Origin: Candidatus Omnitrophota bacterium
Lineage (GTDB): Bacteria; Omnitrophota; Gorgyraeia; JABMRJ01
DNA: 47,637 nt
Assembly (NCBI GenBank): GCA_016783555.1
Contig: JADHWH010000006.1
Span: 1 to 47,637, forward strand
Direction: 5' to 3'
The notes beneath the pieces were generated by a model, which saw only the letters and a program-made list of their open reading frames with translations, was not told where the DNA came from and ran no database searches. Shown piece by piece: positions 35,423 through 44,986 of the stretch; the first letter of the stretch is position 1; each line of letters opens with the position of its first letter. A program made the position numbers and the translations under genes.

Positions 35423-36925
35423 ATGCGCACAACAAAATTCTTAAAAGGAATTTTTATCCTTCTTATTCTGGCATCAGCGTCTTTCTTCTTCTTCTCAATC
35501 AATTCAACCGACACCGATCTGTGGGGCCATCTAAAATTCGGAGAAGATATACAAAAGACACAAACGGTGCCGCGTTACGATAGTTATTCTTACTCATTCT
35601 TCGGGAAGAGATGGATAAACCATGAATGGCTCTCCGAGCTTCTTTTCTATACGATATTTAAGTTCACAACAAGCACGGGGCTCATTCTCTTTAAAGTGGG
35701 GCTGGGCTTTATTATAACGCTCCTTATCTTTCTCGCGCTTGAGAACAAGACCAAAAGCGGCATTTTAAAAATAATATTTATTCTCTCTGCCCTCTCTGTT
35801 ATAAACTACGGATTTCTTACAAGGCCTCAGGTCTTTACCTATTTATTCTTTACGCTCTTCGTATTTCTGATAGATAGATATGAAAAGACAGGGAAATATT
35901 ATATGCTTTACCCTCTCCCTTTTATCTCTCTAGCGTGGTGCAATCTGCACGGAGGTTTTATTGCTGGGATGGGGTTTCTCCTCTTATATCTTATATTTAA
36001 AATCTTTGAAAAAAAAGTCACGAAGAGACTTGTGATTATAACATCCCTTGCCGCCTTGCTCACATTGATAAACCCTAACGGTAAAGATCTGTGGCTCTTC
36101 CTTATAAAGAGCCTCTCCTCGCCAAGGCCCTATATATATGAGTGGCAGAAGATTGAGTTTGCATCATTATATCTCGGCTATTTCTTGCTTCTTTTATTCA
36201 CAATAAGCGGGGTCCTCTTTTCAAAAGCTAAAAAGATACCATACGAGTTGGCCGTTCTATTCATAGCGTCTCTCTATTCCTTTATTCATAACAGACACAT
36301 GGTGCTCTTCGCAATATCGGCCGCTATCTACGCGCCCCGCTATGTGGATGCGCTTATCAAAAATCGTCTCACCGGAATTGAAGGAAAGATACCGAAGGGA
36401 GTCTCAACATCTTTAATGCTTCTATTTTGCTCATACTTTCTCCTGATGGCCCCTTATAAGGGTGAGGGAAACCCCCTTAAGATTAAGATACGGGAAGACA
36501 GCTACCCCTTAGATGCAATTCACTTCATGCGGGATAACGGGATCTCCGGCAATATCTTCTCTTTTTTCAACTGGGCCGAGATGTGCATAAGGGAACTGCC
36601 CGATGAAAATAAGGTATTCTTTGACGGCAGATATAGGACGGTTTACAGCGATGATTTCATAGAAGATTATTTCGAGGTCCTTTACGGCAGGAAGGATTAC
36701 AGAGAGCATCTCTCTAAATTTCCTGAGACAGATATAATGCTCTTACACCGGATGAACCCCTTAAGGCTTAAATTGACCAATGACAAAGAGTGGGTGCGAG
36801 TCTACGCCTCTACTACCGCGTGGATTTTTTTAAGGGATAACAAAAAGAACTATCCCATCATAGAAGAGTTTAAAAACAAAAGACTTATATATAGAAAGGG
36901 CCCTCTCCCTAAATATTGGAACTAA
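35423..36925 (+). CDS. Polytopic membrane protein with C-terminal extracytoplasmic domain (unknown, probably glycan-related)
   Basis: DTDLWGHLKFGEDI...WINHEWLSELLFYTIF; ~10 TM segments. Confidence 0.7.
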   Translation: MRTTKFLKGIFILLILASASFFFFSINSTDTDLWGHLKFGEDIQKTQTVPRYDSYSYSFFGKRWINHEWLSELLFYTIFKFTTSTGLILFKVGLGFIITLLIFLALENKTKSGILKIIFILSALSVINYGFLTRPQVFTYLFFTLFVFLIDRYEKTGKYYMLYPLPFISLAWCNLHGGFIAGMGFLLLYLIFKIFEKKVTKRLVIITSLAALLTLINPNGKDLWLFLIKSLSSPRPYIYEWQKIEFASLYLGYFLLLLFTISGVLFSKAKKIPYELAVLFIASLYSFIHNRHMVLFAISAAIYAPRYVDALIKNRLTGIEGKIPKGVSTSLMLLFCSYFLLMAPYKGEGNPLKIKIREDSYPLDAIHFMRDNGISGNIFSFFNWAEMCIRELPDENKVFFDGRYRTVYSDDFIEDYFEVLYGRKDYREHLSKFPETDIMLLHRMNPLRLKLTNDKEWVRVYASTTAWIFLRDNKKNYPIIEEFKNKRLIYRKGPLPKYWN

Positions 36926-36942
36926 AACGCGATGGTTTTTTA

Positions 36943-37932
36943 TCAGACTGCCTCTAACGTTGAAGGCGGTTTTTTAGCGATATTGTAGGTAACGCTGACA
37001 ACGCCGGGCACTTCCCTGGTTATTCTGTCCGCCAGGGCCTCAAGGAGGTCAAAGGAAAGGCGCGTGGGTGTTGCCGTTCTGGCATCTACGCTTTCCCAGC
37101 ACCTGATCTCTATCTGCATGCCGAATTCTCTTTTTTTGTCTCTTATGCCGGTTACCCTGTCATCGTGCAATATCGCCATATACTGAAAGGCCTTGCTCTC
37201 CTTAAGCATATCCTCAACTATGGCCGTAGCCTTTCTTACAATCTCTATCTTCTCCGGCGTCACTCCTCCGATTACTCTCGCGGATAGAGCAGGACCCGGA
37301 AAGGGGATCCTGTTGTATAGAGACTCAGGCAAGCCTAGTTCCTTAGCAACTTTCCTTACCCCGTCTTTTCGCAGCTGCACCAGAGGCTCTAATATCTTAT
37401 AGCCAAAAGCCTTCTGGGGGTCTATCCCCAGCTGCTCAAATACATTATGCTGCCTCTTTATGCCGGCAATAGTTTCATCCACATCAGTCAGGATTGTTCC
37501 CTGCAAAAGGAATTGCGCGCCGCTTTCCTTCACCAGCCTGCCGAAGACCTTTTTGTAAAATGTCTGGGTAATGGCCTCTCTCTTCTGTTCGGGATCGGTC
37601 ACCCCTTCTAAGGCGGCGAAAAATTCTTTCTTAGCGTCAATGATCTCAACGGGGACGCCCAAATCTTTAAAGAGCGAAACAACCCTCTTTGGCTCCCCCT
37701 CTCTCATTATGCCGTTTTCTACAAAATATGTCTTAAGCCTATCTTGCAGTGCCTTATGTCCAAGCATGGTAACCGCAGAAGAATCGACTCCGCCCGAGAG
37801 GGCGTTTATAGCTGTGCCCGCGCCCACGGCAGAGGATATCTCCTCTGTCTTATCTTTGATAAATTCTTTCGTATTCAATTCCGATGCCTTAATCTCTTTA
37901 ACCGCCATCCTTACCTCCATCGTTACCTCCAA
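36943..37932 (-). CDS. guaA: GMP synthase ATP-pyrophosphatase domain, stand-alone (no GATase)
   Basis: ALSGGVDSSAVTML; LLQGTILTDVDE; IKRQHNV; FPGPALSARVIG; EVPGVVSVTYNIAKKPPSTLE. Confidence 0.85.
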   Translation of the reverse strand: MEVTMEVRMAVKEIKASELNTKEFIKDKTEEISSAVGAGTAINALSGGVDSSAVTMLGHKALQDRLKTYFVENGIMREGEPKRVVSLFKDLGVPVEIIDAKKEFFAALEGVTDPEQKREAITQTFYKKVFGRLVKESGAQFLLQGTILTDVDETIAGIKRQHNVFEQLGIDPQKAFGYKILEPLVQLRKDGVRKVAKELGLPESLYNRIPFPGPALSARVIGGVTPEKIEIVRKATAIVEDMLKESKAFQYMAILHDDRVTGIRDKKREFGMQIEIRCWESVDARTATPTRLSFDLLEALADRITREVPGVVSVTYNIAKKPPSTLEAV

Positions 37933-37982
37933 TCAATCGCATTTAGCCTCTTCATCCACCCCTCCTTTATATTCAACTTAAC

Positions 37983-38909
37983 TCATTCTGCAAGACCGAG
38001 GTTATTCATTAAAGATCGAATGCCTGCGTCGATATAGGTCATAGAATTATAGCGGTTAGAACAGATAACATTAAATCTGAAGTGGGAATAATCGAAGAAA
38101 GCGGTTCTGCCCCGTCCGCCCTCATGAATAAAGACGACTACTGGATAACCGCGGTATTCTTTTGTGAAGCAGGCATCGCTATGCTGCAGCACCCTGTTCA
38201 CTATATCATATTTCTCAATCGCCTTTTTGAACCTTTCTGCGGTCATCTCTTCTGTTTCGGGCCCGCTAAAGCTCTCCCTGTTGGCGTGAATCTCAACATA
38301 ACTTCCATATAGGCCGGGCTGGCCGTACATCACCCTCACAGTCCTTGGGCTGGGAACGTCTTCTCTTTTTAAATATACCGCACCTGCCACAGAATTAGGA
38401 AAGAACCTGATCGTCTCATCTAACGACGTGTTGGCAAGCGGGGTTCCAGCTTCTTCATCCTCAAGGTATGATCCCGCTATTCTGGCAAGACCTTTAGCGG
38501 TGGCGGCCACGCCTGTTCCAAGCACAGGGGGTGTTGCCGCGCCCGCAATCGCGCTGGCGGTCTCTGCGCCCGCCTCTGTATAATCACCTTTTGCCGCTTC
38601 AGAGCTGATTGTGTCGGCTGAGCGTATATCACCTAATCCGGGAGTCTGGTCTGCCACAAAAGAACGCGGGCTATCTATGATCTTTTTGGTCTCCTCATAG
38701 TAAGTCTCGTTTAATATCTCACCGGCAGGGACAATATGTCTTTCAAATATCGGCCTAAACTTCTCGGCGCCCCAATCGATTGCTCTCCTGGAAGCGCTTT
38801 GAATCCTTCTTCCCATGCTGGCAAGCCCTTCGCGCCAATCGGCCTGGCAAGTATCAGTAACAACCAGCAGTAAAATTAAGACGATAAGACCTATACTAAT
38901 TTTTTTCAT
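37983..38909 (-). CDS. Secreted protein of unknown function
   Basis: Signal peptide MKKISIGLIVLILLLVVTDTCQA. Confidence 0.6.
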   Translation of the reverse strand: MKKISIGLIVLILLLVVTDTCQADWREGLASMGRRIQSASRRAIDWGAEKFRPIFERHIVPAGEILNETYYEETKKIIDSPRSFVADQTPGLGDIRSADTISSEAAKGDYTEAGAETASAIAGAATPPVLGTGVAATAKGLARIAGSYLEDEEAGTPLANTSLDETIRFFPNSVAGAVYLKREDVPSPRTVRVMYGQPGLYGSYVEIHANRESFSGPETEEMTAERFKKAIEKYDIVNRVLQHSDACFTKEYRGYPVVVFIHEGGRGRTAFFDYSHFRFNVICSNRYNSMTYIDAGIRSLMNNLGLAE

Positions 38910-38916
38910 GCCATCC

Positions 38917-39285
38917 CTATTTTTCCATATCCCTTATCTCTTTTAATATCTTCCCATCGAAAAACAGATATATCTTTGTCCTATCGAAATAGGACGCGTA
39001 CGACGGTTTATAAACCCATCTTTCTAAAGACCCCTCTTTGGAAATCGCCACTACGGGCTTTCCGTACTTTTTTATTATCGTTGCCTGCGACTCTCCTACT
39101 GCTATTTTCTTCTTCTTTACGGCGTCCTTGACACAATTGTAGATATCTGTCTCTTCCTTGAGAATCCTCTCCATCTCTTGCTGCTCCCTTGCGATCTTCA
39201 TCAACACACCCAAGCTAACCGCTTGTGCTTCAGATGAAAAAAACGTTAATAAGATCATTATTAAGAGAACTCTTTTCATCTTCAT
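38917..39285 (-). CDS. Small secreted SmpA/BamE-like protein
   Basis: Signal peptide; AVGESQATIIKKYGKPVVAISKEGSLERWVYKP. Confidence 0.55.
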   Translation of the reverse strand: MKMKRVLLIMILLTFFSSEAQAVSLGVLMKIAREQQEMERILKEETDIYNCVKDAVKKKKIAVGESQATIIKKYGKPVVAISKEGSLERWVYKPSYASYFDRTKIYLFFDGKILKEIRDMEK

Positions 39286-39512
39286 CTTCCTTTGTTAATC
39301 CTTATGACCTTATTCATAGACCTTTCGCCTCTAATAATCTCAAGCCGCGATCTCTTAACATTAAGATATTCGGCGAGGATCTCTAAGAGCGCTTTATTTG
39401 CTTTTCCTTCGACCGGGGGCGCGGTAAGATAGACCCTATAGCCTCCGCTCTGAATCTGTACCTTATTTCTCTTTGCCCGCGGCATAACCCTTATTTGAAG
39501 AATTTCGTTCAC
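39282..39512 (-). CDS. DUF167/YggU family protein
   Basis: IRVMPRAKRNKVQ...YRVYLTAPPVEGKANKALLEILAEYLNVKRSRLEIIRGERSMNKVIRI. Confidence 0.9.
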   Translation of the reverse strand: MNEILQIRVMPRAKRNKVQIQSGGYRVYLTAPPVEGKANKALLEILAEYLNVKRSRLEIIRGERSMNKVIRINKGR

Positions 39513-39533
39513 GTCTTACGCACCTTTCTTCTA

Positions 39534-39728
39534 TTACCTTGTTATTAATAGTATAAAACTCAGCAATACTATTGCCACGGCAATAACTATAATTACCCGC
39601 GGTGTCGGATATTTAATCCTGCCCATGAAGCCAAAACCGCGCTTCAGGCTTTCGCCGCAATAGAGACACCTGAGCGCCTCATCATCATATATGGACCTCT
39701 TGCAATGCGGGCATATATATTCAGACAT
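39534..39728 (-). CDS. Zinc-ribbon single-TM protein
   Basis: YICPHCKRSIYDDEALRCLYCGESLKRG plus C-terminal TM. Confidence 0.65.
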   Translation of the reverse strand: MSEYICPHCKRSIYDDEALRCLYCGESLKRGFGFMGRIKYPTPRVIIVIAVAIVLLSFILLITR

Positions 39729-39773
39729 GGTACAAGTTTACCACCAAACTCACAAGTTTACAACCATCTGCCC

Positions 39774-40724
39774 CTACTGTTTTAGCATGCCGGGTAAATC
39801 AGCGGATGAATGTAAATATTTCTCTTTTTTAATCTCCCTAAGCCACTGCCTTTTAATCGCCTCGTTCGCCTGGATACGCGAATCTCCCCATCCTTCTTCT
39901 CTCCACATCTTCTGTCCGTCCCAGTTCGCATTTATGTAGCAGACGGCCTTGACTTTTCTCTCCGATATAAAATCGAAAAACTCCTGGAACCATCCGGCCC
40001 AGGCCCCAGCGTCCGCCGTCCCTATCCCGTGAGGCGCTGATTCGGCAATCATGAGGGGCTTATTGCGCTCTCTTGCCAACTCCGCCATGTAATCCATATA
40101 TTTGTTTCTCCTGCCGAAAAAAGAGATTCCGAACCAGTCTACATATTCGTCGCCCGGATACCAATCCATAACAGGCCTTTCGGTTTTAAAAGCGTATGAG
40201 TGCCACACATACGCGACATTCTCTATGCCGTTTTTCCTTAGCCTGTCCACAATATACCTATATGCCTCTTTATATCTGCCGGACTCATAGCCGTTGCCCG
40301 GATAATCAAATTCATAGCCGATTCTCAAGTAAACGGGCCGGCCAAACTCTTTCATCCACTTGCCGAGAAAGTCTATGCTTTGATCGCCGTGCCCTTCAAG
40401 AACCCCATCCAGCGCACCGACCATATATAGACCTATCTGAATCACTGTATCAGGATACTTCTTCACCAGATACTCTAAGTGATGGATCCCTGCGCCGTCA
40501 TCAACTGGTTCAGAAATACCCTCCATGCGCTGGATAGAAGTATACGCCATTAAACCAGCGGGAGTAATACCTGTGCTCCCTATATACGCGTCTATCGTAT
40601 CTATGTCCTGCCCCACAAAAAATAGCACCTTCCCTTCAGGCGGCATAAACTTCCCTTCCTGCGCAGCCGCCCGGCAGCAAAAAAGAGAAACCGCCAGAAT
40701 AGTCCCGACTATCTTCATCCGCAT
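39774..40724 (-). CDS. Secreted GH26-like glycoside hydrolase
   Basis: FFVGQDIDTIDAYI; RPVYLRIGYEFDYPGNGY; DWFGISFFG; KPLMIAESAPHG. Confidence 0.7.
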   Translation of the reverse strand: MRMKIVGTILAVSLFCCRAAAQEGKFMPPEGKVLFFVGQDIDTIDAYIGSTGITPAGLMAYTSIQRMEGISEPVDDGAGIHHLEYLVKKYPDTVIQIGLYMVGALDGVLEGHGDQSIDFLGKWMKEFGRPVYLRIGYEFDYPGNGYESGRYKEAYRYIVDRLRKNGIENVAYVWHSYAFKTERPVMDWYPGDEYVDWFGISFFGRRNKYMDYMAELARERNKPLMIAESAPHGIGTADAGAWAGWFQEFFDFISERKVKAVCYINANWDGQKMWREEGWGDSRIQANEAIKRQWLREIKKEKYLHSSADLPGMLKQ

Positions 40725-40767
40725 ACCAATCTCTCCATACCGGCCGACCTCTATCTTAGATAACAGA

Positions 40768-41298
40768 TTATCTTAGCGGGGCCCTTATCAACTTAATGTC
40801 GTCCACCCAAACGGTCCCTTTTCCGGTGAGCACAACGTCAAATTTTATATTATCGGGGTTATCTTTTTTAGTTAGAAAAAATGGTATCTCCTGTGATGTC
40901 CATTCGTTGGTTCCCGATAATGCCGACTGAATCGCCCGGGAGTAATACTCACCTTTGCCGGGAAAGTGGCACCACATTTGAATGTATACCTTGCCCTCGA
41001 CATCTTCAGTGCGGAGTTTGGCCTGATAGATCAGCCGCGCGTTTTTGACATCGATATCTCCGGTCTCATAGAGCCTCACCCTGAAAGGTTTACTCACGGT
41101 AATGCGCAATGACCCGTCTCCGTCAGCCGTTATCTCTTCGTCAAACTCAACACGGGATCTGGTAATAACGCCCTCCATGCTGTTTATAGGATAATGCTTT
41201 AAGACTGTGGTACCCATAGGCTCTTCGGAGCAAGCGCCTAAAAAGACCGTAAATAAGCAGATAAAAAAGAATAATAATGATTTTTTAACAGTAGTCAT
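40768..41298 (-). CDS. Lipoprotein with carbohydrate-binding-like beta-sandwich
   Basis: Lipobox LGAC; DGSLRITVSKPFRVRL...WTSQEIPFFLTKKDNPDNIKFDVVLTGKGTVWVDDIKLI. Confidence 0.65.
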   Translation of the reverse strand: MTTVKKSLLFFFICLFTVFLGACSEEPMGTTVLKHYPINSMEGVITRSRVEFDEEITADGDGSLRITVSKPFRVRLYETGDIDVKNARLIYQAKLRTEDVEGKVYIQMWCHFPGKGEYYSRAIQSALSGTNEWTSQEIPFFLTKKDNPDNIKFDVVLTGKGTVWVDDIKLIRAPLR

Positions 41299-41387
41299 CT
41301 TTACCTCCTTCTGATAAGCTTACCATCAAAACCGCTGATTTACAACCCTGCCGCCGCTTTAGTTAGACTATTACCCCCATTGGTGTC

Positions 41388-42809
41388 TCATCCCGCGCCT
41401 CCGCCTAATATAAAGCCGTCAGATTCCAAAATTTCCCGATGCCTGTGATGGCGCGCCTGCCATTTGCCGCTTTTGAAATATGAAACCATTATCGCCCCCT
41501 GCAATAAATCGGACAGGCCGAAGGCCAGCCATATACCAATAGTCCCCAGTCCGGCAGTGAGCGCCAATATGTAGGCCGCCGGAATTCTTACGCCCAATTG
41601 AACAATGCCCGCCACCCAGGCAGGGGCAACTGTATCCCCTGCGCCGGCGATCCCTCTTCCCAAGATTACTGCCATAGCCAAAAAAGGGAGCGTAAATGCC
41701 GTAACGCGTATAAAGGTAGCGGCGGTATTTATCACTTCGGGCTGGTTATTGAAAAATTTAACGATATTTGGGGCAAATAAAAAGAGTGCCAGCGCCGCGG
41801 GCAGTACCATTGCTTCGTAATACCTAAGCGCCTTCCATCCTGACTCTTCAGCTCTTTGAGAGAGATTTGCCCCCATATTCTGCCCTATCAAGACAGCGGT
41901 TGCGCCGGCCATGCCGAACCCCAACATGATTATGAGCATCCTTACTCTCAATACTATCCCGTATGCCGCCAGCGTCACTATCCCGAAAGAGGCGATAAGC
42001 CTTATAAGTAGAAGGAGCGAAATCTGTCGGAACAAAACCTCAAGTGACGAGAAAAACCCGATTCTTATAACCCTCCCCATGATGGGAAGGTTTACCTTAA
42101 ACATACCCCTATGAAGATGAAGACTCGATTTCCCGGCAAAAAGATGTCTTAAAAGAAGCGCTACCCCAACGGCCCGGCTGATTACGGTAGCTACGGCCGA
42201 GCCCGCGACTCCCAACTTCGGTACAATCCAAAATCCGAAAATAAAGAGAGGGTCAAGCACGATATTCAGGATATTTGCCACAGCCAGCATCTTTAAGGGG
42301 ACAATCGCTTCGCCCGAGCCTCGCAGGGCATGATTGAGCGCAAGAAAAAGGAATATAAAAATAGAAAACGAAAATGAGATCTTCAGATACCGGCTCGCAG
42401 GATCAATTACTTCTTTTGTAGCACCGAATAACCTCAGGATAGGCTCCGTCGCAAAGAGCGCCAGCAACAACATAGCGATCGAACAGACAACGCTTAAAAG
42501 AATTGTCTGAAAGAGCACGTTATCCGCGGCATCATAATCTTTCTTTCCTATGTAATGGGCGATTAAGGCGGTCGTCCCTGTGGAGAGGCCCAAGCCGACC
42601 ATAATTATTATGGCCAGTATTACGCCTGATATTGATAAAGCCGCTACAGCCACATAACCCAGCCGCCCTATAAAGAAGAGATCAACAAGGCTGAATAGAT
42701 TAAGAAAAATGGCGCCGGCCATTGAAGGCAGGGATAACCGCCATAAAGAGAGGCCTACATCACCCTGTGTCACATCCGAATATATCTTACGTTTTCTTTC
42801 TTTTACCAT
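41388..42809 (-). CDS. MATE family efflux transporter
   Basis: LSLPSMAGAIFLNLFSLVDLFFIGRLGYVAVAALSI; NHALRGSGEA; VAGSAVATVISRAVG. Confidence 0.95.
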   Translation of the reverse strand: MVKERKRKIYSDVTQGDVGLSLWRLSLPSMAGAIFLNLFSLVDLFFIGRLGYVAVAALSISGVILAIIIMVGLGLSTGTTALIAHYIGKKDYDAADNVLFQTILLSVVCSIAMLLLALFATEPILRLFGATKEVIDPASRYLKISFSFSIFIFLFLALNHALRGSGEAIVPLKMLAVANILNIVLDPLFIFGFWIVPKLGVAGSAVATVISRAVGVALLLRHLFAGKSSLHLHRGMFKVNLPIMGRVIRIGFFSSLEVLFRQISLLLLIRLIASFGIVTLAAYGIVLRVRMLIIMLGFGMAGATAVLIGQNMGANLSQRAEESGWKALRYYEAMVLPAALALFLFAPNIVKFFNNQPEVINTAATFIRVTAFTLPFLAMAVILGRGIAGAGDTVAPAWVAGIVQLGVRIPAAYILALTAGLGTIGIWLAFGLSDLLQGAIMVSYFKSGKWQARHHRHREILESDGFILGGGAG

Positions 42810-42818
42810 AAAATATTT

Positions 42819-42879
42819 AGGGTCAGGCCTTTACTTTTTAAATTTTGTTTAATTACGTCAACTGTAAAGACCTGACCCT
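42819..42879. repeat. REP-like imperfect palindrome AGGGTCAGGCCTTTAC...GTAAAGACCTGACCCT
   Basis: 15/16-bp inverted arms 42819-42834 and 42864-42879. Confidence 0.8.
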
Positions 42880-42899
42880 TTTATCTCTATTGTCAAAAC

Positions 42900-43703
42900 C
42901 TATACCTTAACCGCAAATTCCTCAGACTCTTCCCCATCTAAGACCTTCGCCTGCCATATATCATAAACTCCGGCAGTCGACCAGATTTTAGTAAAATAAT
43001 CGTCAAACATTTCAAATAGAGGGACATTTTCAGAGCTCGTCTTCTTAAGGTGTATTAAAGGATTGCAATGGCCCCTTAAGATCTCTTTTGAGTCGGATTT
43101 ATCTATAGTGTGCAGATACCACCCCATAGAAAGAAAATAGTCGTCAAGCTTTATTCCTCTAAGAGAAGGCCTGAGGTTATAAATTTTGATCTTAAGCATA
43201 TCCGCGTAATCCTTATTTTTCTCTATGTGTATTCTGATGTTGGACAATGATGAGCCTTGTCTCTCTTTGTGAAAATCGCATTCTTTTTCCGGAAAGAGCG
43301 AACAGTCCGCTAAGAGCAGCCTGATCTTGCACTCTTTTTTCTTAAGCAAAGCTAAAATGACCGGGGTTACGGTAAAGCTTGAATATGCAAATATATCCAC
43401 TCTTTTCGGTGTATAATACTGCAGAAGTTTTTCTACTTCTTTGTTCGATGTATCCTGGTCGGGAAATGCGCTAAGGCAGTCCCCTTTAATTCTTTGACCG
43501 ATAATACCTAACATCCTTATAACATACATGAAAAACGCGATCGCTAATAATGACCACACGTGATGTGTCGTCAGCCATGTGTCTAGGGGTGCGTAGAGTC
43601 TCGCAACGAAAAAAGTAACAGCTATAATTATGGCTGCAGTAACTGTCAGCGCATTTATGTTCATCTCAATTATCCGCTCAAGTTTCAGCATAAAATTTTT
43701 CAT
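42900..43703 (-). CDS. Membrane-anchored cytoplasmic-domain protein of unknown function
   Basis: Two N-terminal TMs then soluble domain (KRVDIFAYSSFTVTPVILALLKKKECKIRLLLADC...). Confidence 0.6.
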   Translation of the reverse strand: MKNFMLKLERIIEMNINALTVTAAIIIAVTFFVARLYAPLDTWLTTHHVWSLLAIAFFMYVIRMLGIIGQRIKGDCLSAFPDQDTSNKEVEKLLQYYTPKRVDIFAYSSFTVTPVILALLKKKECKIRLLLADCSLFPEKECDFHKERQGSSLSNIRIHIEKNKDYADMLKIKIYNLRPSLRGIKLDDYFLSMGWYLHTIDKSDSKEILRGHCNPLIHLKKTSSENVPLFEMFDDYFTKIWSTAGVYDIWQAKVLDGEESEEFAVKV

Positions 43704-43713
43704 CTGCCGCCTC

Positions 43714-44226
43714 CTAAGAAACGTGCTTCTTGACTGTTTCTAACAACTCCTCCATGCTGATCGGCTTCATAATATAATCCACAGCCCCGCCTTCAGACGC
43801 CTCAAATATATCTGTCGTTTCGCGTTTTTGCGTAAACATGATTATCGGGGTCGGTTGTGTCTTGGGGTGAAGTTTCAGCCTGCGCAGCACCTCAAACCCA
43901 TCCATGCCGGGCATCTTAATATCCAGTAATATAAGCGAGGCATCCTCGTTCAAGGCCTTCTCCAATCCTTCTAAGCCGTCAATCGCCGAGATAACGCTGT
44001 ATCCCCGGGACTCCAAGAACTCCTTTAGCATGCTCACCAATTTAACCTCATCGTCGATTATAAGTATCTGCTTGTCTTTTCCGGGTAGAACCTCTTTTAT
44101 TACTGTCCGGATATCTTTAGCGGATACACTATAGGCCTTTGCGACGGCATCTTCCAGCTCTCTTATTAAAGCCTGCTTCTTCACGCTATCCTTAATCGGC
44201 AGGCCTTCTACGGTAATATTCGGCAT
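43714..44226 (-). CDS. 4-oxalocrotonate-tautomerase-like domain fused to a response regulator receiver domain
   Basis: MPNITVEGLPIKDSVKKQALIRELEDAVAKAYSVSAKDIRTVIKEVLP then ILIIDDEVKLVSML...LILLDIKMPGMDGFEVL...PIIMFTQK...YIMKPI; SD AGGAGGGG before ATGCCG. Confidence 0.85.
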   Translation of the reverse strand: MPNITVEGLPIKDSVKKQALIRELEDAVAKAYSVSAKDIRTVIKEVLPGKDKQILIIDDEVKLVSMLKEFLESRGYSVISAIDGLEGLEKALNEDASLILLDIKMPGMDGFEVLRRLKLHPKTQPTPIIMFTQKRETTDIFEASEGGAVDYIMKPISMEELLETVKKHVS

Positions 44227-44245
44227 CTTCCCCTCCTATTCTATT

Positions 44246-44983
44246 TTAAGGCTTAAAATGTTCTTTCACCTTCGGACGCGTAAGATAATATATTATGGCT
44301 AAGACCATACCTGTAATGACGACACCCTGGATCGTAAGCATAACGGGTATGACCTGTTTCATTTCAGCAAACTCCGGAGCTCCTTCTTGAAATGCACCCA
44401 AAAAAGGGGTAAACATAGAACGCATAAATATTATAAAAAGCGGTATGTTGATTAAGTGCAGAAAAATGGCGGCTTTCCTGCTCCACTCTTTCAATTTCAA
44501 AAAACCTACACCTATAACGAGCAAAAGTATACTCATAAGACCCGTGATAATTAACATAAATTTATATTTAGGGCTGTTTATATATTCATTCTGCGCCTCG
44601 AGTACATTTTTTAAAAAGGGGTTTTCTGTAAATTGTTTGAAATTTTCCAATTCTTCGGCGGGTATATCAGGAAATCTCTTCAAGGCCTCTTCCCTGAATC
44701 GCTCAACGGTAATCTCTCCCTGCGGCTGAGGCATTATAAAAGTGAAGAATGATAACGAGCCCATTATGCCTGAAAAGATAAACAAGACCGCCAGTACCTT
44801 AATCCCTACGGGTCTCTTCTCTTTCGCGCCGGCCTGGGGCGTATGAGGCTGCTCTGTTTTTGAATCGGCCTGGCCGAGCTCAACAAGAGGCTCTCTACAG
44901 AGTAAGCAGACCTTCCATGTATCATCGTAAGTCTTATTGCATCCTACGCACTTTTTCATTATGCCTATTCCTTTCTTTCGCAT
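44246..44983 (-). CDS. Zinc-ribbon polytopic membrane protein
   Basis: KKCVGCNKTYDDTWKVCLLCREPL; four TM segments. Confidence 0.65.
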   Translation of the reverse strand: MRKKGIGIMKKCVGCNKTYDDTWKVCLLCREPLVELGQADSKTEQPHTPQAGAKEKRPVGIKVLAVLFIFSGIMGSLSFFTFIMPQPQGEITVERFREEALKRFPDIPAEELENFKQFTENPFLKNVLEAQNEYINSPKYKFMLIITGLMSILLLVIGVGFLKLKEWSRKAAIFLHLINIPLFIIFMRSMFTPFLGAFQEGAPEFAEMKQVIPVMLTIQGVVITGMVLAIIYYLTRPKVKEHFKP

Positions 44984-44986
44984 CTA

